Shown in pieces: positions 1 to 8,500 of a DNA stretch of 21,659 nucleotides. Below the pieces are notes generated by a model. It was not told the DNA's origin. It searched no databases and saw only the letters and a program-made list of their open reading frames with translations. Position 1 is the first letter of the stretch; each line of letters opens with the position of its first letter. The translations under genes and the position numbers were made by a program. Origin of the DNA: Sphaerochaetaceae bacterium (GTDB lineage: Bacteria; Spirochaetota; Spirochaetia; Sphaerochaetales; Sphaerochaetaceae). The DNA lies in NCBI GenBank assembly GCA_016302165.1, contig JAEDOD010000020.1, forward strand, positions 1 to 21,659. The letters run 5' to 3'.

Positions 1-3
1 TGA

Positions 4-567
4 TTAGTCGTTGACTCTTTCAAGGTATTCCTTGGTCTCTGTGTTGACTCTGACCTTTTCGCCCTGCTTGATGAAGCCTGGAACTCTGATCTTGAGTCCT
101 GTCTCAAGGACAGCATCCTTTGTAACACCCTGGACTGTATCGCCTCTTGCAGCATCTTCAGTCTCTGTTACAACGAAGACAACCTTTGAAGGAACCTGGA
201 TATCGAGAACCTGATCTTCCCAGAGGGTAAGGCGGTATGTCTCACCATCCTTCATGATGTACTCGTAGTCAGGGAAGCTCTTCATAGGAACTTCGATCTG
301 ATCATAGTTCTCAACGTTCATGAATGCGAAGTTCTCGCCATCATTGTAGAGATACTGGAAAGTTCTGTCTTCAATGGTGATGTCTTCTGCGTTGTCCTGG
401 GACTTCATGGTCTCGGAAAGAGTCTGGCCTGTAGCTGGGCTCTTGAGCTTGAGTCTTACGAATGCGGAACCCTTACCTGGGTTGACGAACTCTCTTTCAA
501 TGCAGAGGAATGGCTGTCCCTTGATAAGGAGAGCTGTACCCTTTTCAATCTGTCCTGCTTTAATCAT
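4..567 (-). CDS. efp: Elongation factor P
   Basis: Elongation factor P binds ribosomes stalled on polyproline stretches and promotes peptide-bond formation. The 187-residue length is normal for the family. The N-terminal KOW-like domain carries the loop PGKGSAF, in which Lys32 corresponds to the lysine that is modified in lysine-type EF-P. Two OB-like domains follow, and the C-terminal half has the family pattern GLKIRVPGFIKQGEKVRVNT. The ATG at 567 is preceded by GAGGT nine bases upstream, a good ribosome-binding site. The gene next to it on the same strand encodes EpmA, which attaches beta-lysine to this lysine, so substrate and modifying enzyme are neighbours. The EpmB aminomutase that makes beta-lysine is not in the window. 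Identification is secure. Confidence 0.97.
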   Translation of the reverse strand: MIKAGQIEKGTALLIKGQPFLCIEREFVNPGKGSAFVRLKLKSPATGQTLSETMKSQDNAEDITIEDRTFQYLYNDGENFAFMNVENYDQIEVPMKSFPDYEYIMKDGETYRLTLWEDQVLDIQVPSKVVFVVTETEDAARGDTVQGVTKDAVLETGLKIRVPGFIKQGEKVRVNTETKEYLERVND

Positions 568-684
568 TTTCTTTATACCTCAGTATTCAAATTGCTGTTA
601 TAGAATAAGTGGTGAATCAACCGCTATGTAGAATAACAGAAAGACATTATCTCTGTAAAGAGTCAGGAAAAGATGATGGAAAAA
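568..684 (-). other. efp upstream region between epmA and efp
   Basis: This 117-base gap separates epmA from efp, both on the minus strand. It holds a direct repeat of TAGAATAA (plus-strand sense) at 601-608 and 629-636, 28 bases apart, and a weak 5-bp hairpin (ACAGA/TCTGT on the minus strand). I see no convincing intrinsic terminator and no clear -35/-10 pair. efp may be read through from epmA or have its own weak promoter. Confidence 0.3.
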
Positions 685-1659
685 CTACCTTTCGAAGAGG
701 GCGTTCATGGGAAAAGAGAGAAGGGGAGCAATTTCTTCTCCGCCATATTCCACCATCAATAGTCTATCTAGTCCTATGGCTCCTCCAGAGCACTTGGGAA
801 GGGAAAGAGTATAGAAGTTAGGGTCGGCCTTGCTTATGGTCTCTCCCTTTCCATTTCTCTCCTCCTCAAGCTTTTTCTGCTCCTTCTCGAAGTAGGCCCT
901 GGTCTTCTCCTTGTCTGTCTCCTCCTTGTAGCAGTTGGCTATCTCAACACCTTTGATATACATCTCCCATCTTTTCTTGTACGGGCGGTCATCGTAGTCT
1001 TCTGCAAGACACTCTATCTGTTTTGGATAATCTGTAAGGTACACTTCCCGGTCTGTGGGAAGGGATGGCTCAACATAGGTCAGGAATATTCTGTTGAAGG
1101 TGTCTTCCCAGGCTTCTTCGTCAGGAACGTACAATGATAGCCTTTCCGCCTCCTCTCTGAGATGAGAGTACTCCTGGGCCTTAAGGAGGTCCACCTTTGC
1201 ATATTCCCACATGGCTTCCTCCATGGTGATTATGAGGCTTTTGTTTTTAAGCCATTGGGGTTCACTGATGGCTGTGGCCTTTATCATCTCTTCTGTAAGG
1301 GCGATGGAGTCCTTTTCGTCATAGTCCAGAGTGTAGTATTCAAGCATGGAGAATTCAGGATTGTGGACATCCCCCAGCTGCTCTGCGTTTCTGAAGCAGG
1401 AAGAGATCTGGAAGATTGAAGGGGAGCCGGAAGCCAGCATCTCCTTCATGAAGATCTCGGGAGAAGGAATCATATACATCTCCCTTTCTCCTGTGAACTC
1501 ATTGGAGAAGAGAGTAGAGAATGTCTTGATGGTGGGCTCAGGAATAAGATATGGGGAAAGGGTTGGAGTAAACACTTCCAGGTATCCTTTTCCTGTGAAG
1601 AAAGCGCGAATATTTCTATATAGGTCCCCACGGGCCTTCTGTGCCTTATAGTCAAACAT
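685..1659 (-). CDS. epmA: EF-P beta-lysylation protein EpmA (GenX/PoxA, lysyl-tRNA synthetase-like)
   Basis: This is a 324-residue class II lysyl-tRNA synthetase paralogue that lacks the tRNA anticodon-binding domain, matching the roughly 325 residues of EpmA. EpmA activates (R)-beta-lysine with ATP and transfers it to the conserved lysine of EF-P. Class II motif 2 is visible as FRNAEQLGDVHNPEFSMLEYY, and motif 3 as GGAIGLDRLLM near the C terminus. Motif 1 lies in the N-terminal part around FTPTLSPY. A true LysS would be about 500 residues with an N-terminal OB fold, which is absent here. The neighbouring efp on the same strand supports the call. The start ATG at 1659 has no ribosome-binding site, and a promoter-like -10 sits only six bases upstream, so the message may be leaderless. 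Confidence 0.94.
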   Translation of the reverse strand: MFDYKAQKARGDLYRNIRAFFTGKGYLEVFTPTLSPYLIPEPTIKTFSTLFSNEFTGEREMYMIPSPEIFMKEMLASGSPSIFQISSCFRNAEQLGDVHNPEFSMLEYYTLDYDEKDSIALTEEMIKATAISEPQWLKNKSLIITMEEAMWEYAKVDLLKAQEYSHLREEAERLSLYVPDEEAWEDTFNRIFLTYVEPSLPTDREVYLTDYPKQIECLAEDYDDRPYKKRWEMYIKGVEIANCYKEETDKEKTRAYFEKEQKKLEEERNGKGETISKADPNFYTLSLPKCSGGAIGLDRLLMVEYGGEEIAPLLSFPMNALFER

Positions 1660-1665
1660 GGAGAA

Positions 1666-1693
1666 AGTCTAGCACAATAATGGTTACTGTACC
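1666..1693 (-). promoter_or_regulatory. Candidate epmA promoter (extended -10, leaderless start)
   Basis: Read on the minus strand, TAGACT (plus 1666-1671) is preceded by TGC, giving an extended -10 element TGnTAGACT. A weak -35, GGTACA (plus 1688-1693), lies 16 bases further upstream. The -10 ends six bases before the epmA ATG, which would place transcription start at or next to the A of ATG. The -35 falls inside the 1673-1701 dyad, so a protein bound there would block this promoter. This is inferred from sequence only. Confidence 0.4.
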
Positions 1694-1701
1694 ATTATGT
1701 G
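1673..1701. promoter_or_regulatory. Inverted repeat in the epmA/mnmE divergent region (candidate operator 1)
   Basis: The 8-bp arms ATAATGGT (1677-1684) and ACCATTAT (1691-1698) are perfect complements around the 6-base centre TACTGT. Outside them, CAC (1673-1675) can pair with GTG (1699-1701) if one A is bulged. There is no T-run and low GC content, so this is not an intrinsic terminator. It lies between two divergent gene starts and overlaps the predicted epmA -35, as expected for an operator. Confidence 0.45.
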
Positions 1702-1714
1702 AAAGTGTCTATAA

Positions 1715-1731
1715 AGTTAGTGATACTAACT
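1715..1731. promoter_or_regulatory. Perfect 17-bp dyad AGTTAGT-GAT-ACTAACT (candidate operator 2)
   Basis: Seven-base arms are perfectly complementary around a 3-base centre, a spacing typical of sites for dimeric helix-turn-helix regulators such as the MarR or TetR families. It lies 56-84 bases from the two divergent start codons and 13 bases from the first dyad. No regulator gene is adjacent, so the binding protein is unknown. Confidence 0.45.
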
Positions 1732-1779
1732 ATTTAGAATTATTGTGTTTTACGCATTAAAAATACTATCATCTATCAT

Positions 1780-3087
1780 ATGACCGGATATACCACAGAC
1801 GAACCTATCTATGCTCTTGCAACACCATTTTCCCCTTCAGCCCTGGCTGTAGTGAGAACCAGCGGAAATGACTCCATTGCTCTAGTGTCTTCTGTATTCA
1901 AGGGAAGACTGAAGGATAGACCTTCCTCTTCCGCTGTCCATGGATGGATTGTAGATAAGGAAGGAAAGAAGGTTGACGAAGTGGTGGCCGTGGTCTACGG
2001 CAGAGGCCATGGATATACTGGGGAGGAGGCTGTGGAGATCATGTGCCACGGATCCCTTCCTGTAATAAGAAAGGTCAGTTCCACCCTTGAGGAGGCTGGC
2101 TTCAGAAGGGCCTTGAAGGGGGAATTTACCTATAGGGCCTTCATCCATGGAAGAATGGATCTGACGGAAGCTGAAGCTGTGGAGGAGCTGGTCTCCGCCA
2201 AAGGGGAAAGAAGTAGGGAGGATGCCCTTTCAAGGCTTTCCGGTTCAATCAGGAAGGAAGCTGAAAAGGCAAGGGATGAAATTGTCCAGATCCTTGCTTC
2301 CCTGGAAGTCCAGCTGGACTATGGAGAGGATGAGATTCCTGAAGAGTGGATATTTCCCAAGGAGAGAGTGGAAGGGATAATCGAAAGGCTGGAAAGGATA
2401 AGGAGCACCTACTCCTCTTCCAGGCTATATTCCCAGGGAGCAAAGGTGGTCCTTGCAGGACGGACCAATGCAGGAAAATCCAGTCTCTTCAATGCTCTCC
2501 TGAAGGAGAACAGGGCTATAGTATCTGACACGGAGGGAACCACCAGAGACTATATTGAGGCTCAGGTGGAGATGGAAGGAATTCCTGTGCGTCTCTTTGA
2601 TACTGCAGGTCTCAGGGATTCTGGAGACGATATAGAGAAGGAAGGCATAAGACGAAGTGAAGAGCTTATGGACAGTGCAGATCTGGTTGTGTATGTGCTG
2701 TCGCCGGAAGATGAAAAGATTGAGGAGAAAAGGGACAGAACAATATTTGTCCACTCCAAAAGTGATATTGCAGAAAGTGAAGGTATATCCTTCTCTTCCC
2801 TTACAGGGGATGGAATTTCTTCTGTAGTGGAAGCCATAGTGTCCTATCTTACAAAAGAGAGCAGAGGAGCGGAGGACGTTCCGGTAATCGAAAGCGAAAG
2901 ACAGGAAAGGAAGCTGGGTGAGACAGTAGAGGCCTTGAAGGAAGCGGAACAGAACAGCAATGAAAGCGTGGATATCATCGCCCTTTTCTTCCAGTCTGCC
3001 CTTTCAAGTCTGTCTGAGCTTACCGGAGAGACCACAAGTGATGATATTCTTGAAGTTCTATTCTCCTCCTTCTGCCTAGGGAAATGA
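1780..3087 (+). CDS. mnmE: tRNA modification GTPase MnmE (TrmE)
   Basis: MnmE works with MnmG to place the 5-carboxymethylaminomethyl (or aminomethyl) group on the wobble uridine U34 of certain tRNAs. At 435 residues it is close to family length. Residues 1-120 form the N-terminal folate-binding domain, followed by the helical domain with an inserted GTPase at about 220-360. The P-loop is GRTNAGKSS (227-235), the G2 threonines lie in EGTTRD (252-257), and G3 is DTAG (274-277). The C terminus FCLGK carries the catalytic Cys432. Two oddities are Thr229, where Pro is usual, and SKSD (326-329) in place of the G4 motif NKxD. No ribosome-binding site precedes the ATG, and a weak -10-like TACTAT (1764-1769) is only ten bases upstream, so the leader may be very short. 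It is the first gene of the mnmE-mnmG-rsmG-ftsK run. Confidence 0.96.
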   Translation: MTGYTTDEPIYALATPFSPSALAVVRTSGNDSIALVSSVFKGRLKDRPSSSAVHGWIVDKEGKKVDEVVAVVYGRGHGYTGEEAVEIMCHGSLPVIRKVSSTLEEAGFRRALKGEFTYRAFIHGRMDLTEAEAVEELVSAKGERSREDALSRLSGSIRKEAEKARDEIVQILASLEVQLDYGEDEIPEEWIFPKERVEGIIERLERIRSTYSSSRLYSQGAKVVLAGRTNAGKSSLFNALLKENRAIVSDTEGTTRDYIEAQVEMEGIPVRLFDTAGLRDSGDDIEKEGIRRSEELMDSADLVVYVLSPEDEKIEEKRDRTIFVHSKSDIAESEGISFSSLTGDGISSVVEAIVSYLTKESRGAEDVPVIESERQERKLGETVEALKEAEQNSNESVDIIALFFQSALSSLSELTGETTSDDILEVLFSSFCLGK

Positions 3088-4904
3088 TTGTTATGAGAGA
3101 TTACGAAGCTATAGTTATCGGTGGAGGTCACGCAGGATTGGAAGCTGCCCTGGCTCTTTCCAGGGAAGGTTTTGATACCCTTATGGTGACACAGAGTCTT
3201 GATGCCATTGGAAGGATGAGCTGCAATCCTGCAATAGGCGGGTTGGCCAAGGGAAACCTGGTCAGGGAGATCGATGCCCTAGGAGGAGAGATGGGCCATC
3301 TCATCGATGCCTCCATGATCCAATATAGAATCCTTAACAGGAGCAGAGGGCCGGCGGTCCAGGCTCCCCGTGCCCAGGCAGATAAGTTCACCTACTCCCG
3401 GCTTGCAAAGGAGACCTGTGAAAGGGAGAAGAAGCTGAACCTCTTCATGGATACTGTGGTGGATTTCATCATAGAGGAGGAAAAGGGCAGAAGGAAGATC
3501 ATCGGCGTTGTCACGGAAAGAGGATGGCACATTACAGCAAAAGTAGTGGTCCTTACTACAGGAACCTTCATGGAAGGAAAGATCTTCATCGGTGAATATG
3601 ACGCTCCCTGCGGAAGATTGGGGGAAAGCGCAGCCATTGGTCTTGGAAAGAAGCTTAGGGAATATGGCTTCAATGTAGGGAGAATGAAGACCGGAACACC
3701 TGCTCGAGTCAGGGAAAGCTCTCTGGACTATGATGAACTGGAAGTCCAGGATGGAGACGAGGAGATGATGCCCTTCTCCTTCGATTATGAGAAAATCGAA
3801 AGGCCTCTAAGAAGATGCTGGATAACTTATACCAATGAGGAAACCCACAGGATAATCAGGGAAAATATGCACCGCTCTCCTCTCTATGGAGGAAAGATAG
3901 TGGGAAAGGGCCCAAGATACTGCCCCTCCATTGAAGATAAGGTGATGAGATTCCCTGATAGGGAGCGCCATCAGATATTTGTGGAGCCGGAAGGAATCGG
4001 AACGGAGGAGATGTATCTCAACGGTCTTTCCTCCTCCCTTCCTGAAGAGGTCCAGCATAGATTCATCAGAACCCTTCCTGGACTCAGGCACTGTGAAATC
4101 ATGAGGCCTGCATATGCAGTTGAGTACGACTATCTGGATCCGCTGGACCTGAAGCCTTCTTTGGAGTCGAAGATCCTGGACAATCTATTTGTTGCCGGCC
4201 AGACCAACGGTACCAGCGGATATGAGGAAGCTGCCGCCCAGGGCCTTATGGCTGGAATCAATGCTGCCCAGCGCCTTAAAGGGGAGAAAAGCGTGGTTCT
4301 GGGAAGGACGGACGCATATATCGGAGTACTTATTGACGACCTGGTGACAAAGGGCACAAAGGAACCTTACAGAATGTTCACTTCCAGGGCAGAATACCGT
4401 CTCAGCCTCCGTCACGATAACTCTGACCAGAGACTTACAAAGATTGGCTATGAAGCAGGCCTGGCCTCAAAGGAGAAGATGGAAAGGCTTGAAGAGAAAA
4501 TAAAGGCCATGGATGAAGTTAAGGACCTGCTGAAAAGGGAGAAGAGGGAAGGGAAGAACTGTCTTCAGCTTCTTAGTCAGCCTGAAAATGACATTGAGTC
4601 GTTGATGGTTCCAGGCCTTGAGAAGTTTTCAAGGAGCATTCTTTCTGAAGTACAGCTGGATGTGAAGTATTCAGGATACCTGAAGAGGCAGGACAGTGAA
4701 GCTGAAAGGGTGAAAAGACAGGAAGCCATCCTGATTCCTGAGGATTTCGACTACGACAAGGTTGATGGACTGAGTTCTGAATCCAGGGAAAAGTTCAAGG
4801 CCATAAGGCCTCACAGCATTGGGCAGGCTGGAAGAATCAGTGGAGTAAGGGTCTCTGATGTGGCCATACTCAGCGTTGCTGTAAAAGGAAGGAATAATGA
4901 CTGA
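3084..4904 (+). CDS. mnmG: tRNA uridine-5-carboxymethylaminomethyl modification enzyme MnmG (GidA)
   Basis: This FAD-dependent partner of MnmE catalyses the wobble-uridine modification. The N terminus has the Rossmann FAD motif GGGHAGLEAA, followed by SCNPAIGGLAKG, with its conserved cysteine, and GPAVQAPRAQADK. Further family blocks are YCPSIEDK, FVEPEG, GTSGYEEAAAQGL, TSRAEYRLSLRHDNSDQRL and the C-terminal RISGVRVSDVAIL. The 606 residues make it full length. The ATG at 3084 overlaps the mnmE stop as ATGA, suggesting translational coupling. A second in-frame ATG at 3093 lies ten bases after AGGGA (3078-3082), which is only one base from the first ATG, so 3093 may be the main start. The 3' end overlaps rsmG by eight bases. 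Confidence 0.97.
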   Translation: MIVMRDYEAIVIGGGHAGLEAALALSREGFDTLMVTQSLDAIGRMSCNPAIGGLAKGNLVREIDALGGEMGHLIDASMIQYRILNRSRGPAVQAPRAQADKFTYSRLAKETCEREKKLNLFMDTVVDFIIEEEKGRRKIIGVVTERGWHITAKVVVLTTGTFMEGKIFIGEYDAPCGRLGESAAIGLGKKLREYGFNVGRMKTGTPARVRESSLDYDELEVQDGDEEMMPFSFDYEKIERPLRRCWITYTNEETHRIIRENMHRSPLYGGKIVGKGPRYCPSIEDKVMRFPDRERHQIFVEPEGIGTEEMYLNGLSSSLPEEVQHRFIRTLPGLRHCEIMRPAYAVEYDYLDPLDLKPSLESKILDNLFVAGQTNGTSGYEEAAAQGLMAGINAAQRLKGEKSVVLGRTDAYIGVLIDDLVTKGTKEPYRMFTSRAEYRLSLRHDNSDQRLTKIGYEAGLASKEKMERLEEKIKAMDEVKDLLKREKREGKNCLQLLSQPENDIESLMVPGLEKFSRSILSEVQLDVKYSGYLKRQDSEAERVKRQEAILIPEDFDYDKVDGLSSESREKFKAIRPHSIGQAGRISGVRVSDVAILSVAVKGRNND

Positions 4905-5538
4905 CAATATCATTTTGGAGGGACTTAAGTCCTTTGGAGTGGAAAAAGCTGAAGATAAGGCTATCGTTCTCTCCTCCTACCTGGATCTGGTGATGTCTTT
5001 CAACCCTTCCTTGAAGCTGGTGGGAGAGAAGGAAAGGGATGAAATAGCACGCCGTCATATTCTGGACTCTGCATCTGCCTATCCGGTTTTTCTGGAGAAT
5101 ACGGTAGCTGGAGACCAAATAGGTGACCTGGGAAGCGGAGCAGGTTTTCCAGGCATAGTCCTGGCCATTCTCTTTCCAGACAGGAATTTTGTCTTGATTG
5201 ACAGAATGACAAGGCGCATAGGCTTTTTGCGCATAGTGAAGGCAAAGCTGAACCTGGAGAATGTGGAGATTCTCGATAAGGACATCAAGGACGTAAAGAG
5301 GAACTTCAGAGTAATAACATGCAGAGCTTTCAGGCCTCTTGCAGAAATAGGGGATGAAGTAGTGGCCCTTACTTCTTCAGCCATTCTCTACAAGGCTGTA
5401 GAAGACAACATTGAGAAGGAGCTGGAAACTCTCCGGTCCCAAGGCTTTGTTTTCAATGCATCGATTCTTCCTGTGTCAATTCCAGGGGAGAATGCCAGAA
5501 GGAATATTGTAGTGATGAAAGAGTGGAGAAAACCATGA
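4897..5538 (+). CDS. rsmG: 16S rRNA (guanine527-N7)-methyltransferase RsmG (GidB)
   Basis: RsmG transfers a methyl group from S-adenosylmethionine to N7 of G527 in 16S rRNA. The 213 residues are the usual size. An N-terminal helical segment ends in LKLVGEKERDEIARRHILDS, a hallmark of the family. It is followed by the SAM-binding motif I GDLGSGAGFPGIVLAI and the acidic motif II FVLIDRM. The catalytic-region segment reads VITCRAFRPL. The ATG at 4897 is preceded by AAGGAAGG with suitable spacing. It overlaps mnmG by eight bases and its own stop overlaps the ftsK start, so the genes are probably translated from one message. The order mnmE-mnmG-rsmG is common in bacteria. Confidence 0.95.
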   Translation: MTDNIILEGLKSFGVEKAEDKAIVLSSYLDLVMSFNPSLKLVGEKERDEIARRHILDSASAYPVFLENTVAGDQIGDLGSGAGFPGIVLAILFPDRNFVLIDRMTRRIGFLRIVKAKLNLENVEILDKDIKDVKRNFRVITCRAFRPLAEIGDEVVALTSSAILYKAVEDNIEKELETLRSQGFVFNASILPVSIPGENARRNIVVMKEWRKP

Positions 5539-8500
5539 AGAAAGGAAGATTTTCACTTATTTTGGCATTGATCATTCTTGTTTTAGGTGTTGCTGCAACA
5601 ACTGTTGGAGTAATTTCCGGCCTGGGAATACTTCCGTCCCCTTTGAAGGAGTTTGCCCTTACACTTTCCTCCCTGGTTTCTGTGAGAGGAGGAGAGGGAG
5701 GACTATGGGAAGCCGGAGTCTTTCTCTTGGTTCTCTCTGCTGTGATACTGGTATTCAGACAGAGAAAGCCATTCTCCATGTTCCTGGCCTTCTATCTTTT
5801 TCCTTTCTATCTGACCCTTATTTCCGCCTACAGGGTCTACTGTTCCATTCCTCTTCCCTCCTATTTTCCGGAAAGGATTGGAAGCACTCATCCAGGACTT
5901 CTGTTTGTTCTTCTTACTCTGGAAGCTCTTCTGGCCCTGGTGCTGCTATCAGCTGTAAAGGGCCTGGATGAGAAGTGGAGAAGGAAAAGGGAACTCAACA
6001 TCAGGATGCTTGAAAAGGAAGGTGTCCTCAAATCCAAGGAGTCCCTGGAGGAGGAGAAGCTTCTTAAGAGACAGAGAAAGCTGAATGAAGTGGAGGAGAA
6101 GCAAAGGGCCAGGGAGGAAGCCAAATACGAAAAGGAGAGGGCCAAGGCTGAGAAGGCTGAAAGGGAGGCCCAGAAGAGACAGGAAGAAAGGGATAGAAGA
6201 AAGTACGAAAAGGAAAGGGAAAGGGAAGAGGAAAGAAAAGAGAAGGAAGATAGGAAGAATAGAAAGAAGGAGCTGAAGGAGAAGGATAAGCTCCTGGAGG
6301 CTACTGAGGCCCAGAAGGAGAAGGCTGAAGAAGCGGAGTCGAAGGCTGCAAGGAAGGCCAAGGCTCTTGAAGATAAGGCAAGAAAAGAGGAAGAGAAGAG
6401 AGCCCAGAGGGAAAAGGACGAGAATATCGGTCCTGCTCCAGAGTATGCTTCCGGAATAGGCAACCCCAACACTCCTCTGGTGTTCCCGGATTTCGATCCT
6501 ATGCCAGAGCTGAAGAACATCATCAGCCATAGCGAGGATGAAAGGAACGAAGTGCTTCCTGATTCCAATGTAAAGAAAATTGAAAACTCATCCATAATGG
6601 ACAGCCTTAAGGCTGAGCTTGATAGGACTGACAGTGAAGAGGACGAAGAGATTCAGGTCCCACAGAAGAAGAATGACAGATTCCTCTCTGGAGGTATGCT
6701 GGAAGCGACCCTTGAGAGTGCCATGAAGGAAAATCAGGAGACTGTGTCCCAGCCCCGTCGCCCAATAATCGGATTCGAATATCTGGATGAAGGCGGAAAG
6801 GAGACAAGCTCTCCTGAAGAGCCTCAGACTGCTCCTTCCACTCCTGCTGCATCTAAGGGTGGCTTTGCTCCATCGACTCTCTCTCCTTCCCATCCCCGCT
6901 ATAGATATTTCGAGGCTCTGAACAGCGGAAAGCCCATGGTGGAGGAAGAGAAGAAGAGTGAAGAGAAAAGCTCCAGCTTCGCTCCTTCCAATCTATCTCC
7001 AGACCATCCCCGCTACAAGTATTTCCAGGAGCTTAACAGGGAGAGAAGTGAAGAGACGACTGAAGAAATAGGAAAGAAGGAGGCGGAAGACAACTATCCT
7101 TCATATCTATCAAAGGATCATCCGAGAAGAAAGCTTTTTGATGCCCTCTCTTCTTCCACTTCCCCACTTGAGGGTGGGGTGTCATACATACCTCAGAGGC
7201 CCTTTGTTCCGGAAAATGAAGAGAAGATGGATACCCATTATGAGGATATCTCTCCTGTAGAGGTTCCGGAAAGGAAGAAAGAAGAGGAGAAGAAGGAGAC
7301 TGAACCAGTTTCTGATTCTTCAAGCTCCTCTGTGCCAGACAGCAAGGCCAAGATCCTGGAATCCATCAATGCTTCCGTAAGGGAGGAGAACATGAGAATT
7401 CTCAGAGAGGAGAAGGAGAAGATGGAAGAGAGCGAAATTGAGCCATCCTATACATCTCCTGCAAAAAGCGTAACTGCCACAAAGGCTGTGGAGGAGAACG
7501 AAGACGGCACAAAGACCATTACTGTCAAATCCATGGAAGAGCAGGAGATGGATTTCAATCTTGCTGTAGGTGTAGGGGACCTTGCCTCCAATGTCCTGGG
7601 ATACAGGGCCATAGAGAATAGGCAGAATGCCATCTATACTCCTCCGGCACCGGACCTTCTGAAGGATTATCCGGGAATATCCCAGGAAATCGATGAATAT
7701 ACTCTCAGCCAGGGGAAGATAATCGTCCAGACTCTCGCTGAGCAGAGAATCGTTGTGGAATTGAGCAACATCATCAAGGGACCTACTGTCACAATGTATG
7801 AGCTGAAGCTGGCCCAGGGAATGATCATAAGCAAGATAAAGGCCAGGGAGGATGAGCTGAACTACGCCCTTGGAGGCAAGAAGATCAGAATCCTTGCACC
7901 GGTTCCTGGAAAGCAGGCTGTTGGCATAGAGGTTCCAAATGTCCGGACAAGCATCGTAGGCTTCAAGGATATGATCTACTCCTTAAGGGCAAACGAGAAC
8001 TACACCAAGATGAATATTCCAATGATTCTTGGAAAGACCATTACTGGAGAGCCGATAGTAATCGATGTGGCCAAGATGCCTCATATGATCATTGCAGGTA
8101 CCACTGGAAGTGGAAAGAGTGTATGTATCAACTCCCTCATCAATACCATCATCTATCAGAAGAGTCCTAAGGACGTAAGACTGATCATGGTGGACCCGAA
8201 GGTGGTTGAGCTTACTGTCTACGATGGAATTCCTCATCTTCTCACACCTGTAATCACTGAGCCTAAGAGAGCAATCAAGGCTCTGGAGTGGCTGGTGTCT
8301 GAAATGGAGAGAAGATACAGCATGCTGGCCAGGTATGGTGTAAGAAACATCAATGGCCTTAATGAGAAGATCCGTTCCGGTGAGGTGAAGGGTGTGGAGA
8401 AGGTTCCATACATTCTTCTTGTAATGGATGAGTTTGCTGATATCATCGCTGTGGTGGGAAAGGAGATGGATATTGCCATCGGAAGAATTGCCGCCAAGGC

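Noticed and set aside
382..420. Fourth copy of the FtsK repeat further upstream (the FEYLDEGGK region, near 6772)
   Set aside because: FEYLDEGGK at about FtsK residue 414 looks like the end of a copy but is seven residues out of the 38-residue register and lacks the LS and HPR positions. The coordinates given for this entry are approximate FtsK residue numbers, not bases.
5523..5534. GTG start for ftsK at 5523
   Set aside because: The ATG at 5535 overlaps the rsmG stop and has GGAG at six bases; the GTG has no supporting ribosome-binding site.
5888..6595. Long minus-strand open frames (235 and 193 codons) opposite ftsK
   Set aside because: They are Ser/Phe/Leu-rich mirror images of the purine-rich ftsK codons, have no ribosome-binding site, and overlap a clearly real gene.
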